DNA of 41,613 bases from a bacterium (GCA_017480425.1 JAFVAR010000034.1:1-41613); one strand, 5' to 3'; positions 7,534 to 15,117 are shown, numbered from the stretch's first letter. Numbers and translations: made by a program. The notes: generated by a model from the sequence alone, not told the origin.

Positions 7534-8811
7534 TTACATTTTGCGTTTGACCCAATCTTCTACAATTCTGATTGGGGCTCTCGTTATCGCAAGTGCCCAG
7601 GAAGGAATATTTTTTGTTATTACACTCAATGCGCCGACATTTGCACCCTCCTTAATTTCAACAGGTGCAACTAAAACGGAATTTGAACCAATCTTAACGT
7701 TATCCTCAATGACGGTCTTACTTTTTACTTTCGACAAAGGATTGTAATTTGCCGTAATTGTACCGGCTCCAATATTAACGTTTGAGCCAATTTCACTATC
7801 ACCTAAATAAGTAAGATGACAAGCATTTGTATGTGATTTTACTCTCGTTTTCTTTACTTCAACAAAATTTCCTATTTTAACATTATCTTCCAATACAACA
7901 TCTCCACGCAAATGAGCAAATGGGCCAATAGCACAGTTTCTTCCTATTGTATTTTTACCCTCAATGTAGCAAGAAGGATAAATTATCGTATCCGCTTCAA
8001 TTGATGTTTCAGGACTTATCCAAGTTGTATCGGGATCTACAATTGTAACACCGTTTGCCATATGCTTATTTACAACTTTTCTGTTTAACATCTTTGATGC
8101 TTGTGCAAGATTTAATTTTGAATTTATACCAAAAATTTCTTCGTTATCTTTTAGCACATAACCGTTAACACTAAGGCCGTTATTGTTCCCCCACTTTATA
8201 ATATCCGTTAAATAATATTCTCCCTGCGCATTATTTGTATTTAACTCAGAAAAAGCACGCTTTACTTTCGACCAATTTATACAATATATACCTGCATTAA
8301 TTTCTTTTATTGCTTTTTGCTCAGGAGTAGCATCTTTTTCTTCAATAATTGCAAGAACCTTGTCATTCGCCGAACGTATTATTCTCCCGTAGTTTGCCGG
8401 CTCATCAAAAATTGCACTCATAACAGTTATATCAGATTGAGAATTTTTATGATATTCTACAAATTCACGTATTGTTTCTGATTGAATTAATGGTGTATCG
8501 CCGCACAGAATAACAATTTCACCGTCATAATTTTCCAAAAAAGGCAGTGCCATACTTACCGCATGGCCTGTTCCTAATTGGGGCTCTTGCAATATAGTTT
8601 TAGCGTTATCATAATTATCTTTTACAAATTCCGCTACTTTTTCAGCCTGATGACCCACTATAACAAAATTTTCATCAGCTAAACCTGTATCATTTACAGC
8701 ATCCAAAACATAACCTAACAAAGTTTTATTAAATATTGTATGCAATACCTTTGGAGTTTCAGACTTCATCCTCGTACCTTTTCCTGCTGCCAGAATTATT
8801 GATTTAAACAT
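7534..8811 (-). CDS. glmU: Bifunctional GlmU, UDP-GlcNAc pyrophosphorylase / glucosamine-1-phosphate acetyltransferase
   Basis: 425 residues. GlmU acetylates glucosamine-1-phosphate and uridylylates the product to UDP-GlcNAc, the precursor for peptidoglycan and LPS. The N-terminal nucleotidyltransferase domain shows LAAGKGTRM (residues 7-15), QEPQLGTGHAV and CGDTPL. The C-terminal left-handed beta-helix shows hexapeptide repeats and the acetyltransferase block HLTYLGDSEIGSNVNIGAGT followed by NY. The C-terminal tail is shorter than in E. coli (456 aa), as in many non-proteobacteria. Shine-Dalgarno GGGAGAA precedes the ATG. The gene appears monocistronic, read from the extended -10 promoter at 8834-8842. 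Confidence 0.96.
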   Translation of the reverse strand: MFKSIILAAGKGTRMKSETPKVLHTIFNKTLLGYVLDAVNDTGLADENFVIVGHQAEKVAEFVKDNYDNAKTILQEPQLGTGHAVSMALPFLENYDGEIVILCGDTPLIQSETIREFVEYHKNSQSDITVMSAIFDEPANYGRIIRSANDKVLAIIEEKDATPEQKAIKEINAGIYCINWSKVKRAFSELNTNNAQGEYYLTDIIKWGNNNGLSVNGYVLKDNEEIFGINSKLNLAQASKMLNRKVVNKHMANGVTIVDPDTTWISPETSIEADTIIYPSCYIEGKNTIGRNCAIGPFAHLRGDVVLEDNVKIGNFVEVKKTRVKSHTNACHLTYLGDSEIGSNVNIGAGTITANYNPLSKVKSKTVIEDNVKIGSNSVLVAPVEIKEGANVGALSVITKNIPSWALAITRAPIRIVEDWVKRKM

Positions 8812-8833
8812 TGTTCATTCTCCCTTTTTTATA

Positions 8834-8842
8834 ATTATACCA
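8834..8842 (-). promoter_or_regulatory. glmU extended -10 promoter
   Basis: Minus strand TGGTATAAT, a perfect -10 with the TGn extension, 22 bp before the glmU start. The -35 region is weak, as is common with extended -10 promoters. Confidence 0.6.
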
Positions 8843-8887
8843 CGGCAGAAGATTTATAAATTTGCTTTAAAAATCTTCACAATAAAT

Positions 8888-8916
8888 TTGCAATTTATTT
8901 ATGTTTATTTTAGTAT
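8888..8916 (+). promoter_or_regulatory. rpmG promoter
   Basis: TTGCAA (8888-8893), 17-bp spacer, TAGTAT (8911-8916). The same hexamers and spacing occur in front of the SLH gene at 25958-27097. Transcription from about 8923 leaves a ~140-nt leader for the ribosomal gene cluster. Confidence 0.6.
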
Positions 8917-8939
8917 TTATCCATACGCCGATTTTAGAA

Positions 8940-8958
8940 GAATGTGATTTTCACATTC
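8940..8958 (+). promoter_or_regulatory. Hairpin in the rpmG leader
   Basis: A perfect 8-bp stem (GAATGTGA / TCACATTC, loop TTT) is followed by TCTTTT. It lies about 17 nt after the predicted start of transcription and ~105 nt before rpmG. It could be a weak attenuator, a processing site or a protein-binding site; the T-run is short. Confidence 0.4.
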
Positions 8959-9063
8959 TCTTTTAAAAAGGGGCAAAAACACAATAAGGCGTTTACGCCG
9001 AATATTAAATAGCAATAGTGCAAACAGCATTCGCACATAAAAAAAAGATAAGGAAACACAACA

Positions 9064-9231
9064 ATGGGTATCAAAGGTAAAAACGACAGAATGGTAGTAA
9101 TGGCTTGCGAAGATTGCAAGGAAAGAAACTACACAACAGTAAAAAATAAAAAGAACATCAAGGACAGATTAGAACTTTCTAAATACTGCCCGACTTGTAA
9201 AAAACACACAACTCACAAGGAAACTAAGTAG
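9064..9231 (+). CDS. rpmG: 50S ribosomal protein L33
   Basis: A 55-residue protein starting [19 protein letters not shown]33 is a small large-subunit protein near the E site. Two CxxC zinc-ribbon pairs are visible (CEDC near residue 16 and CPTC near 43), and the protein ends HKETK. Shine-Dalgarno AAGGAA precedes the ATG. The position immediately before tRNA-Trp, secE and nusG is the classical context of rpmG in many bacteria. Confidence 0.93.
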   Translation: MGIKGKNDRMVVMACEDCKERNYTTVKNKKNIKDRLELSKYCPTCKKHTTHKETK

Positions 9232-9233
9232 AA

Positions 9234-9297
9234 GTGAATCGTGAATCGTAAATCGTGATTTGGTTTTTTAATTCACAACTCACGATTCACGAATCAC
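9234..9297. repeat. Imperfect inverted repeat between rpmG and tRNA-Trp
   Basis: Arms 9234-9257 and 9274-9297 pair over 24 bp with about four mismatches; the left arm itself is a tandem of GTGAATC / GTGAATC / GTAAATC / GTGATT units. The loop contains TTTTTT. It could be a processing hairpin or a small intergenic repeat formed by slippage. It is not followed by a T-run that would make it a standard terminator. Confidence 0.6.
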
Positions 9298-9302
9298 AAT
9301 TT

Positions 9303-9375
9303 GCGTCCTTAGTTCAGTCGGTAGAACGTCGGTCTCCAAAACCGGATGTCGAGGGTTCGAGTCCTTCAGGGCGCG
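9303..9375 (+). tRNA. tRNA-Trp (CCA)
   Basis: 73-nt cloverleaf: acceptor GCGTCCT pairs with AGGGCGC (one G-U), followed by discriminator G. The anticodon loop has CCA, and the T arm is GAGGG TTCGAGT CCTTC with a variable mismatch. No CCA tail is encoded. It is cotranscribed with rpmG and secE, the usual gene order. Confidence 0.95.
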
Positions 9376-9428
9376 ATTTATAAGCTAAGTAGAGTTTGTA
9401 CTCTACTCAATTCAAAAAGGTAATTAAA

Positions 9429-9629
9429 ATGAACGACTCTTTTGAAAAAACAAAGCAAAGTATTATTACATATTTTAAAGGCGTAAGGACTGAGTGGGGC
9501 AAGATTACTTGGCCGGAAAAACATCAGGTTGTAGTTGAAACTTTCTTTGTTTTAGCAATTGTTATAGTATTTACAATGTTTATCTACTTTGTAGATGTTA
9601 TATTCAATGCTATCCTCGGAAAAATTTAA
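9429..9629 (+). CDS. secE: Preprotein translocase subunit SecE
   Basis: 66 residues from the ATG at 9429 (MNDSFEKTKQSIITYFKGVR). This start is preceded by AAAAAGGT at proper spacing, so an upstream in-frame ATG at 9396 is rejected. The WGKITWPEKHQV amphipathic helix and the single transmembrane helix (FFVLAIVIVFTMFIYFVDVI) define the short, one-membrane-span SecE found in most bacteria. It clamps SecY in the SecYEG channel. It is located between tRNA-Trp and nusG, as expected. Confidence 0.95.
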   Translation: MNDSFEKTKQSIITYFKGVRTEWGKITWPEKHQVVVETFFVLAIVIVFTMFIYFVDVIFNAILGKI

Positions 9630-9703
9630 TTACTAAAAATATGCTAAAATGATTGGCAGGAAAACTAGACCATTTAAATATGGAACAAAAAAGGTAAAAA
9701 ATA

Positions 9704-10318
9704 ATGAGTGAAAAAGAAGAAAATTTAACAGCGGAAGAATTAAACGAAAGTATGAGTGAAAATATTGACTCATCAAAGTCTTCCGAAAAAAAAGACCAAA
9801 AACGTTGGTACATTGTTCACACATATTCCGGATATGAAAACAAGGTAAAAAGCAACCTTGAAAAACGTATTGAATATATGAATATGGGTGATAAAATTTT
9901 CCGTGTAGAAGTTCCTCAAAAAACAGTTACTCAAATAAAAGGCGGAAGAAAGCAAGAAAAAGAGGAAAAAATATTTCCGGGATATGTTCTTGTTGAAATG
10001 ATAATGGATGAAGACAGCTGGTACGTAGTAAGACACACTGCCGGTGTTACAAAATTTGTCGGCTCCGCTAAAAAACCAATTCCTGCAAAGGATAGTGAAA
10101 TCAAAAAAATTATTCACCGCTCTACAACTCAAACTCAAAAAATTGAAATGGATATTAAGGTTGGTGAAAAAGTCAGAATCATCTCCGGACCGTTCTCTGA
10201 ATTTGTCGGAGATATTACGGAAGTTTATCCTGATAAAGCAAAACTTCGTGCAATGGTTTCTATATTCGGTCGTGAAACTCCGGTTGAATTAGAATACAAA
10301 CAAATACAAAAATTATAA
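9704..10318 (+). CDS. nusG: Transcription termination/antitermination protein NusG
   Basis: 204 residues. A 30-residue acidic N-terminal extension precedes the NGN domain ([41 protein letters not shown]) and the C-terminal KOW domain ([17 protein letters not shown], then [17 protein letters not shown]). NusG couples RNA polymerase with the ribosome or Rho. The acidic extension is also seen in some cyanobacterial and actinobacterial NusG proteins. A Shine-Dalgarno-like AAAAAAGGT lies upstream of the ATG at 9704. It is part of the rpmG-secE-nusG-rplK-rplA cluster. Confidence 0.96.
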   Translation: MSEKEENLTAEELNESMSENIDSSKSSEKKDQKRWYIVHTYSGYENKVKSNLEKRIEYMNMGDKIFRVEVPQKTVTQIKGGRKQEKEEKIFPGYVLVEMIMDEDSWYVVRHTAGVTKFVGSAKKPIPAKDSEIKKIIHRSTTQTQKIEMDIKVGEKVRIISGPFSEFVGDITEVYPDKAKLRAMVSIFGRETPVELEYKQIQKL

Positions 10319-10427
10319 ATCGGGTGTTGGTTTACACCTCGCCCCTACCCTCTCTTCAAGAGTGGGAGTGATAGATAGAACGTGGAAGGGGTCGCCCCCC
10401 GTCAGAACCACGAAAGGAGAACACAAA

Positions 10428-10856
10428 ATGGCAAAAAAAGTAGTAGGAAAAATTAAGCTTCAGATTGAAGCCGGAAAAGCAAATCCGTCACCTCCGGTTG
10501 GTCCTGCTTTAGGTCAACATGGTGTTAACATCATGGATTTTTGTAAACAATTCAATGCTAAGACTGAGTCACAAGCAGGTTACATTATCCCTGTTGTTAT
10601 TGACGTATACGAAGACAGAAGTTTTACTTTTGTAACAAAATCACCTCCGGCACCGGTTCTTATTAAGAAAGCATTGAACATACCAAAAGGTTCTGCTACT
10701 CCTAATAAAACTAAGGTTGCAGAAATTACCAGAGCTCAATTAGAAGAAATTGCAAAAATAAAAATGAACGATTTGAATGCAACTTCTATGGATGCTGCAG
10801 TTAAGATGATTGCAGGTTCTTGCAGAGCTATGGGCGTTACTGTAAAAGAGGGATAA
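10428..10856 (+). CDS. rplK: 50S ribosomal protein L11
   Basis: 142 residues from the ATG at 10428 ([20 protein letters not shown]), preceded by AAAGGAG. Upstream in-frame codons from 10362 lie in a repeat-like spacer and are not L11. The family signatures [19 protein letters not shown] and GSCRAMGV are present. L11 binds the 23S GTPase-associated centre. It is separated from nusG by a 109-bp spacer containing C-rich repeat-like DNA (10335-10400). Confidence 0.97.
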   Translation: MAKKVVGKIKLQIEAGKANPSPPVGPALGQHGVNIMDFCKQFNAKTESQAGYIIPVVIDVYEDRSFTFVTKSPPAPVLIKKALNIPKGSATPNKTKVAEITRAQLEEIAKIKMNDLNATSMDAAVKMIAGSCRAMGVTVKEG

Positions 10857-10964
10857 TTTTTAAAGACCTCAGCCAAAACGAAAGTAGAACAACAATGGAA
10901 GGATATCTGGCCGGTAATTAAATTACTTCCAAGAATCCGCTAACACCATGAAAGGAAATTAAAA

Positions 10965-11690
10965 ATGTCAAAATTAACTAAAAAACAAAAAAAGCTTCAA
11001 GAAATGCTTGAAGGATTTGAACAGCCTACAAGCGGAAAAGAAGCATTAACAAAACTACAAGAAATCTCTAAAGAAGTAGCAAAATTCAATGAAACTGTTG
11101 AATGCCACATGAGATTAGGTATTGATGTTAAACACGCAGAACAACAAATCAGATCAACTGTTGTATTACCCGCAGGTCTTGGTAAAGAAGTTCGTGTTTG
11201 CGTTATCGCAAAAGGGCCAAAGGTAAACGAAGCAAAAGATGCAGGCGCTGATTTTTACGGAACGGAAGATATTATCGAAAAAATCGAAGGCGGTTGGTTT
11301 GAATTTGATACATTAATTGCAACACCTGACTGTATGGGTATGTTAGGTAAATTAGGCCGTGTTTTAGGTCCTAAAGGTTTAATGCCAAACCCTAAAACAG
11401 GAACTGTTACTTTAGATATCGCAAAAGCAGTTAAAGATGCTAAGGCAGGTAAAGTTGAATTCCGTGCAGATAAGCAAGGTATGATACACTGCCCGATTGG
11501 TAAAGTTCAATTCTCAAACGAAGACCTTATCAAGAACTACGGTACATTCGTTGAGGCTATTTTGAAGGCTAAGCCATCAGCAGCTAAGGGAACTTACGTT
11601 AAGTCAATTTATTTGACAACAACGATGGGGCCAAGCATTAAGATTGATGCAAAGAACCTTCAAGCAGAAGTTAAAGAAATTGTTGGTTGA
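10965..11690 (+). CDS. rplA: 50S ribosomal protein L1
   Basis: 241 residues, the standard L1 length. Signatures include [49 protein letters not shown] and [16 protein letters not shown]1 forms the mobile stalk at the E site and often represses its own operon by binding the mRNA. Shine-Dalgarno AAAGGAA precedes the ATG. A strong terminator follows 8 bp after the stop, so the usual rplJ-rplL-rpoB continuation is absent here. Confidence 0.97.
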   Translation: MSKLTKKQKKLQEMLEGFEQPTSGKEALTKLQEISKEVAKFNETVECHMRLGIDVKHAEQQIRSTVVLPAGLGKEVRVCVIAKGPKVNEAKDAGADFYGTEDIIEKIEGGWFEFDTLIATPDCMGMLGKLGRVLGPKGLMPNPKTGTVTLDIAKAVKDAKAGKVEFRADKQGMIHCPIGKVQFSNEDLIKNYGTFVEAILKAKPSAAKGTYVKSIYLTTTMGPSIKIDAKNLQAEVKEIVG

Positions 11691-11697
11691 TATTTAC

Positions 11698-11724
11698 AGC
11701 CGGTCTTCGGACCGGCTTTTTTTT
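11698..11724 (+). terminator. Rho-independent terminator of the rplKA cluster
   Basis: An 8-bp GC-rich stem AGCCGGTC/GACCGGCT with a TTCG tetraloop is directly followed by a T-run. It closes the rpmG-to-rplA transcript. Confidence 0.93.
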
Positions 11725-11828
11725 AACTTTAAATGCATATAATAATTGGTAATGTTTCAATTTGATAACAAAAAATTTTTTTACACTACTTTATATAAAT
11801 AAATTTATATAATAAAGGAGTTAAAAAT

Positions 11829-12065
11829 ATGAAAGTATATCCCGCAAAAGTTTTCCAATCTTCAAATACTTGTTTTCACGGCAATAATAAAATAAATTCA
11901 ATTAAAAAAATGATAGAAAAACAAAAAAATTTATTATTTTTATACACAGAGAAAGCCATTTGTGAAACTAAAACTGACAGAGAAATACGTGCTATTGAAA
12001 AAGCAATTTCAATAAATGCTAAAATACAATTTCTTCTAAGTGAATTAAAAAACTATATTAAATAA
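11829..12065 (+). CDS. Small helical protein of unknown function
   Basis: 78 residues, preceded by a good AAAGGAG ribosome binding site. It starts MKVYPAKVFQ, has SSNTCFHGNNK near residue 15-25, then two long amphipathic helices rich in Lys/Glu/Ile. The beginning (M-K-V...F-H-G-N) resembles, more loosely, the N-terminal tag on several other proteins in this window (see findings). No signal peptide or membrane segment is present. The family is not recognised. Confidence 0.65.
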   Translation: MKVYPAKVFQSSNTCFHGNNKINSIKKMIEKQKNLLFLYTEKAICETKTDREIRAIEKAISINAKIQFLLSELKNYIK

Positions 12066-12118
12066 AATTCATATGTAAATTTTTATGTATTATGTTAGAA
12101 ACATGCTCAGAAATGAGC

Positions 12119-12124
12119 TATAAT
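12119..12124 (+). promoter_or_regulatory. -10 element giving a near-leaderless transcript
   Basis: A perfect TATAAT ends 8 bp before the ATG at 12133, which has no Shine-Dalgarno. With usual spacing, transcription would start about 2 nt before the start codon. The -35 (TTAGAA-like) is weak. Confidence 0.4.
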
Positions 12125-12132
12125 TATAGTGT

Positions 12133-12351
12133 ATGTATATTGTCAAAAATTTAAAGGATTATAATTTAACCCACAAGCAAAGGATTTTTGCAGGATACCT
12201 CAAAGACAACGTGGATTCATATATTTGTTACGAAAAGATAACAAACAGGAATGCTTTGCGCAAATATTTTGCTCCGGATAACGACTTTATGACATACACT
12301 ACGGCAATAGCTGAACCAGCAGAACCCATTGCAAGAGCATTTGCGAGCTAA
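12133..12351 (+). CDS. Small protein of unknown function, possibly leaderless
   Basis: 72 residues; the N-terminal 50 are hydrophilic and aromatic-rich (NLKDYNLTHKQRIFAGYLKD), and the tail is Ala/Glu/Pro-rich (TTAIAEPAEPIARAFAS). No family is recognised. There is no ribosome binding site, but a TATAAT sits just upstream, so translation of a leaderless mRNA is possible. The next gene has its own promoter starting inside the stop region of this one. Confidence is moderate because the frame is short. Confidence 0.5.
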   Translation: MYIVKNLKDYNLTHKQRIFAGYLKDNVDSYICYEKITNRNALRKYFAPDNDFMTYTTAIAEPAEPIARAFAS

Positions 12352-12380
12352 TTGTTAAATAACTTTGGATATGGTATTCT
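12352..12380 (+). promoter_or_regulatory. Promoter of the exported Glu/Lys-rich protein
   Basis: TTGTTA (12352-12357), 17-bp spacer, TATTCT (12375-12380) with TGG extension. The ATG is at 12403 with GGGAGAAA between them. Confidence 0.6.
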
Positions 12381-12402
12381 CTTGATATACGGGAGAAATA
12401 TT

Positions 12403-13713
12403 ATGAAAAAGATATTAAGTCTTGCGATTGTTTTAATGCTTTGTATAAGTACAGCAACCGCAAAAGAGAAAGATAACTACTCGATAAAGTTTAACGGAGA
12501 AGTATACAAACTTTTATTTAGCACCAAGAATAAAGATTTTGGCGGTTTTTTAAACGAGTATTACAAACCTCGTGAAACGTATAACATTTGGTCCGAAATG
12601 GTCGCAATACATCATTTTCCCAATGCATATTCTCCTATTGACCAAGTAAAATCATTCAGGGAATATTTAGGTACAATGAATTGTCCGAGTGCACTAACTT
12701 TTGATGATAAAAAAAATACTGCAATGATTGATTTTATAATGATAAATGACCATCAACTGCCAATTGTACTGGAATTTAATATTTTTAAATACTCAAAATC
12801 AAAAGATTGCGGTTCTGTTGCATTGCAATATGCCAAAAGATATGTTGTAACTACGGCTTTTCAAATGGAAGGTGCAAAAAAAGACTTTGAAAATAGCAGA
12901 AAAAAAATGCTTAAAAAAGTTCAAAAATTTAATATTCCTGATATAGTACTGAAAGAAATTGACAAATGTAAAGTCGAAGATATTAATAACGAAAAAGAAA
13001 TAATTCCTGTTAACAACACTCAAGAAATTGAAGAAAAGATTGAAGAAACTAAAACTAATTTTATAGAAGGCACTGAAAAAACAACGAACGAAAGTGAGTT
13101 CAAAGAAGGTGACATAAGTGAACCGGATGAAACTCCAGAAACAACAGAGAAATCTACAGAACAAATTATCCAAGAAAAAACTCAGACAGAAGACAATGCT
13201 TTCGACAAAAATGAAATTAAAAATACAAAAGATAATGAAATAGAAGAGGAAGAATCTCAAGAGAAATCTGAAAATAAAATCCAAAATAAAGAAGAAGTTT
13301 CTGAACCTAATCAAGAAATTAAAGCAGAAACAGATATAGAAAATATTGAAAATAATAACACTAAACAGGTTCAAGAAAAAATTATTGAAGAAACAAACAA
13401 AGATACTTCCATAACAGAGCCGGAAGAAATTGTTGAAGATGTAAAAAAAGTTGATAAAACAGAAGAGACTTTGCAAAATGAGATTGTAAAGCCGGAAGAA
13501 AAAAACATTAAAGAAATAAACTTAAAAACTGATGAAATTCCTGAAGTAAAAAATGCTCCTATTCCAAGAGAAGAAGAAGTTACAACTAAAACACTTTCTA
13601 AAAAAGAAATAAAAAAAGCGCAGAAGCAACAGAAAACAATAAATAAAAAAAATAAAAAGAAAACATCTGCAAAAAAACGAGCCAAAGAAGCTGCAAAAAA
13701 ACTTGCAGAATAA
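12403..13713 (+). CDS. Exported protein with long Glu/Lys-rich disordered tail
   Basis: 436 residues from the ATG at 12403, chosen because it has GGGAGAAA at good spacing and opens a Sec signal peptide (MKKILSLAIVLMLCISTATA). Residues about 25-170 look globular (FNGEVYKLLFS, WSEMVAIHHFPNAYSPIDQV, two cysteines). From about 190 to 400 the chain is low-complexity Glu/Thr/Asn/Ile (repeated EEI, EKT, NEI), then a strongly basic end (KKEIKKAQKQQKTINKKNKK, AKKRAKEAAKKLAE). The acidic-to-basic polarity could drive envelope attachment or multimerisation. The function is not recognised. Confidence 0.75.
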   Translation: MKKILSLAIVLMLCISTATAKEKDNYSIKFNGEVYKLLFSTKNKDFGGFLNEYYKPRETYNIWSEMVAIHHFPNAYSPIDQVKSFREYLGTMNCPSALTFDDKKNTAMIDFIMINDHQLPIVLEFNIFKYSKSKDCGSVALQYAKRYVVTTAFQMEGAKKDFENSRKKMLKKVQKFNIPDIVLKEIDKCKVEDINNEKEIIPVNNTQEIEEKIEETKTNFIEGTEKTTNESEFKEGDISEPDETPETTEKSTEQIIQEKTQTEDNAFDKNEIKNTKDNEIEEEESQEKSENKIQNKEEVSEPNQEIKAETDIENIENNNTKQVQEKIIEETNKDTSITEPEEIVEDVKKVDKTEETLQNEIVKPEEKNIKEINLKTDEIPEVKNAPIPREEEVTTKTLSKKEIKKAQKQQKTINKKNKKKTSAKKRAKEAAKKLAE

Positions 13714-13744
13714 TTATAAAAATTGTGTTATAGTAAAAATATGA

Positions 13745-13912
13745 TAATGCGTTTGTAGCTCAGTGCCCTGCGGCGAGCTCAGAGGCAAGGAGGGCGAATG
13801 CCCGACGGAGTGTAACCAACGGTGTCGGCTTGTTGGAGAACAAGACGAGCAGGTTGGTAAAGCGGAGCCGTTTAAGATATAATTTAATATAGTAATGCGT
13901 TTGTAGCTCAGT
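13745..13912 (+). repeat. Duplicated 5' end of tRNA-Arg enclosing a structured insert
   Basis: The 20-bp sequence TAATGCGTTTGTAGCTCAGT occurs at 13745-13764 and again at 13893-13912, where it is the beginning of the intact tRNA-Arg. The 128 bp between them are GC-richer than the surroundings and can fold: ACCAAC...GTTGGT encloses CTTGT...ACAAG, and GGGC/GCCC forms another small stem. It is either a tRNA fragment left by a rearrangement or a small RNA element inserted behind the tRNA 5' half. Confidence 0.75.
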
Positions 13913-13972
13913 AGGATAGAGCGGCGGTTTCCTAAACCGCGTCTGCCGTGGGTTCGACTCCCACCAAGCGCA
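13897..13972 (+). tRNA. tRNA-Arg (CCT)
   Basis: 76-nt cloverleaf: acceptor GCGTTTG pairs with CAAGCGC (one G-U), discriminator A. The anticodon stem GCGGT/ACCGC has a loop containing CCT, and the T arm is GTGGG TTCGACT CCCAC. Both ends are duplicated nearby (13745-13764 and 14086-14117). Confidence 0.94.
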
Positions 13973-14117
13973 TTTTTATTGTTTTTTATATTTTTTGTCG
14001 GGAGTCGTGCCCGCTTATGCTTACGCATAAGGGGTTCGTACCTCTCTGAAAACGTGACATTTAGTCACCTTTTCTTCGGCAGAGTCACCAAGCGCATTTT
14101 TATTGTTTTTTATATTT
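13962..14117 (+). repeat. 32-bp direct repeat of the tRNA-Arg 3' end (att-like)
   Basis: Copies at 13962-13993 and 14086-14117 are identical over 32 bp and include the last 11 nt of tRNA-Arg plus its AT-rich 3' flank. The 92 bp between contain two perfect hairpins (CTTATGC/GCATAAG and GTGAC/GTCAC). A direct repeat starting inside a tRNA 3' end is the usual footprint of tyrosine-recombinase integration, so this may be a deleted element or satellite; no integrase is nearby. Confidence 0.8.
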
Positions 14118-14131
14118 GCATAGGGTTTTCG

Positions 14132-14155
14132 TAGGGTGCAAAAAATTGCACCCTA
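14132..14155. repeat. Strong hairpin downstream of the tRNA-Arg repeat
   Basis: A perfect 10-bp stem TAGGGTGCAA/TTGCACCCTA has a 4-nt A loop. There is no T-run on either strand, so it is not a typical intrinsic terminator. Confidence 0.55.
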
Positions 14156-14161
14156 TCAGCT

Positions 14162-14352
14162 TTCCTTCGCACTTTATGGGAAAAGGTGGCCAAAGGACAG
14201 ATGAGGGTAATTTCTGCCCTCTCCGGTTGGAGAGGGAAAGTTGTCAAGCTGAGAACGAATGTTCGAAGCTTTGAAAACTCGGGTGAGGATTATTCTTTCC
14301 TTCTCCATTGATGGGAAAAGGTGGCCAAAGGACAGATGAGGGTGGTCTTAAA
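14162..14352 (+). repeat. Modular dispersed repeat, copy 1 (~190 bp)
   Basis: It is built from GC-rich palindromic modules (for example CCCTCTCCGGTTGGAGAGGG) in AT-rich DNA. A 33-bp module is present twice identically (14176-14208 and 14311-14343, ending in GATGAGGGT). The whole unit aligns to the reverse complement of 17508-17704 along almost its entire length, including GAACGAATGTTCGAAGCTT and GATGAGGGTGGTCTTAAAA. The rph promoter starts directly after it. No gene lies in the 436 bp between tRNA-Arg and rph. Confidence 0.88.
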
Positions 14353-14360
14353 ATCAGAGT

Positions 14361-14388
14361 TTGTTAAACATTCAAATTATGATAGAAT
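14361..14388 (+). promoter_or_regulatory. rph promoter
   Basis: TTGTTA (14361-14366), 16-bp spacer, TAGAAT (14383-14388) with TGA extension, 20 bp upstream of the ATG. Confidence 0.6.
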
Positions 14389-14408
14389 AAAACCAAAAGG
14401 AGATTTAT

Positions 14409-15104
14409 ATGAGAATTGACGGCAGGAAAAATGACGAGCTTAGACCAATAAAATTTACCCATAATTTTACAAAACATGCATTGGGTTCTGTGTTAGTTGA
14501 ATTTGGTGATACAAAAGTAATTGTATGCGCATCTGCGGACTTAAAGAAACCAAAATGGATGAGTGAAGATGATAACAGAGGATGGGTAACTGCTGAATAT
14601 TCCTTGTTACCTTCCGCAACAAATACAAGATGTAAACGAGAACGGGATAAAGTTTCGGGAAGAACGCATGAAATCCAAAGACTAATCGGCAGAAGTTTAA
14701 GGGCTTGTGTTGATTTAGAGAAAATGCCAAACATGACAATAACAATTGATGCAGATGTTATTCAAGCTGACGGAGGAACAAGAACTGCAAGTATTTGCGG
14801 CGGATATTTGGCGCTGAAAGACGCGGTAGAAAAATTAATTGAATCCGGTGATATAATAGAAAATCCGATAGTAGAACCTATTGCGGCGATATCAATAGGT
14901 ATAGTTGACGGAGAGATTAAGTTGGATTTGAATTATGAAGAGGATTCTCATGCTCAGGTGGATTCAAATGTGATTTTGACACAAAGCGGTAAAATAGTTG
15001 ATTTTCAAACTACTTCAGAAGGTGAACCGTATGAGTTTGAAAGAATGTTAGAGCTCTTTAGTTTGGCAAAAAAGGGTATAAATGAAATTGTTGAAAAATA
15101 TTAA
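14409..15104 (+). CDS. rph: Ribonuclease PH
   Basis: 231 residues. RNase PH is a phosphorolytic 3'-5' exoribonuclease that trims tRNA 3' ends. Family signatures present: RPIKFTHNFTKHALGSVLVE, VTAEYSLLPSAT, EIQRLIGRSLRACVD, ADVIQADGGTRTASICGGY and LDLNYEEDSHAQVD. The usual length is about 238. AAAGGAG precedes the ATG at 14409. The gene is monocistronic, with its own promoter and a strong terminator. Confidence 0.96.
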   Translation: MRIDGRKNDELRPIKFTHNFTKHALGSVLVEFGDTKVIVCASADLKKPKWMSEDDNRGWVTAEYSLLPSATNTRCKRERDKVSGRTHEIQRLIGRSLRACVDLEKMPNMTITIDADVIQADGGTRTASICGGYLALKDAVEKLIESGDIIENPIVEPIAAISIGIVDGEIKLDLNYEEDSHAQVDSNVILTQSGKIVDFQTTSEGEPYEFERMLELFSLAKKGINEIVEKY

Positions 15105-15117
15105 ATTGAGATAAACC

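Noticed and set aside
8927..8934. Third sigma-28 promoter (GCCGATTT) upstream of rpmG
   Set aside because: No TAAAGTTT-like -35 at 11 bp; an ordinary TTGCAA-17-TAGTAT promoter explains the gene.
8934..9119. Minus-strand 61-codon frame overlapping rpmG
   Set aside because: Overlaps the well-supported L33 gene and its leader hairpin, and shows no domain.
9234..9297. Terminator between rpmG and tRNA-Trp
   Set aside because: The inverted repeat lacks a T-run after the right arm and lies inside the expected rpmG-tRNA-secE transcript.
12799..13685. Minus-strand Phe/Ser-rich frames inside the Glu/Lys-rich gene
   Set aside because: They are mirror images of the low-complexity GAA/AAA codons of the real plus-strand gene.
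13714..14028. Minus-strand 104-codon frame over tRNA-Arg
   Set aside because: It reads through the tRNA and its flanks and contains the GGSRTHGRR-type peptide typical of reverse-translated tRNA genes; not a protein gene.
14132..14155. Intrinsic terminator after tRNA-Arg
   Set aside because: Strong stem but no T-run on either strand.
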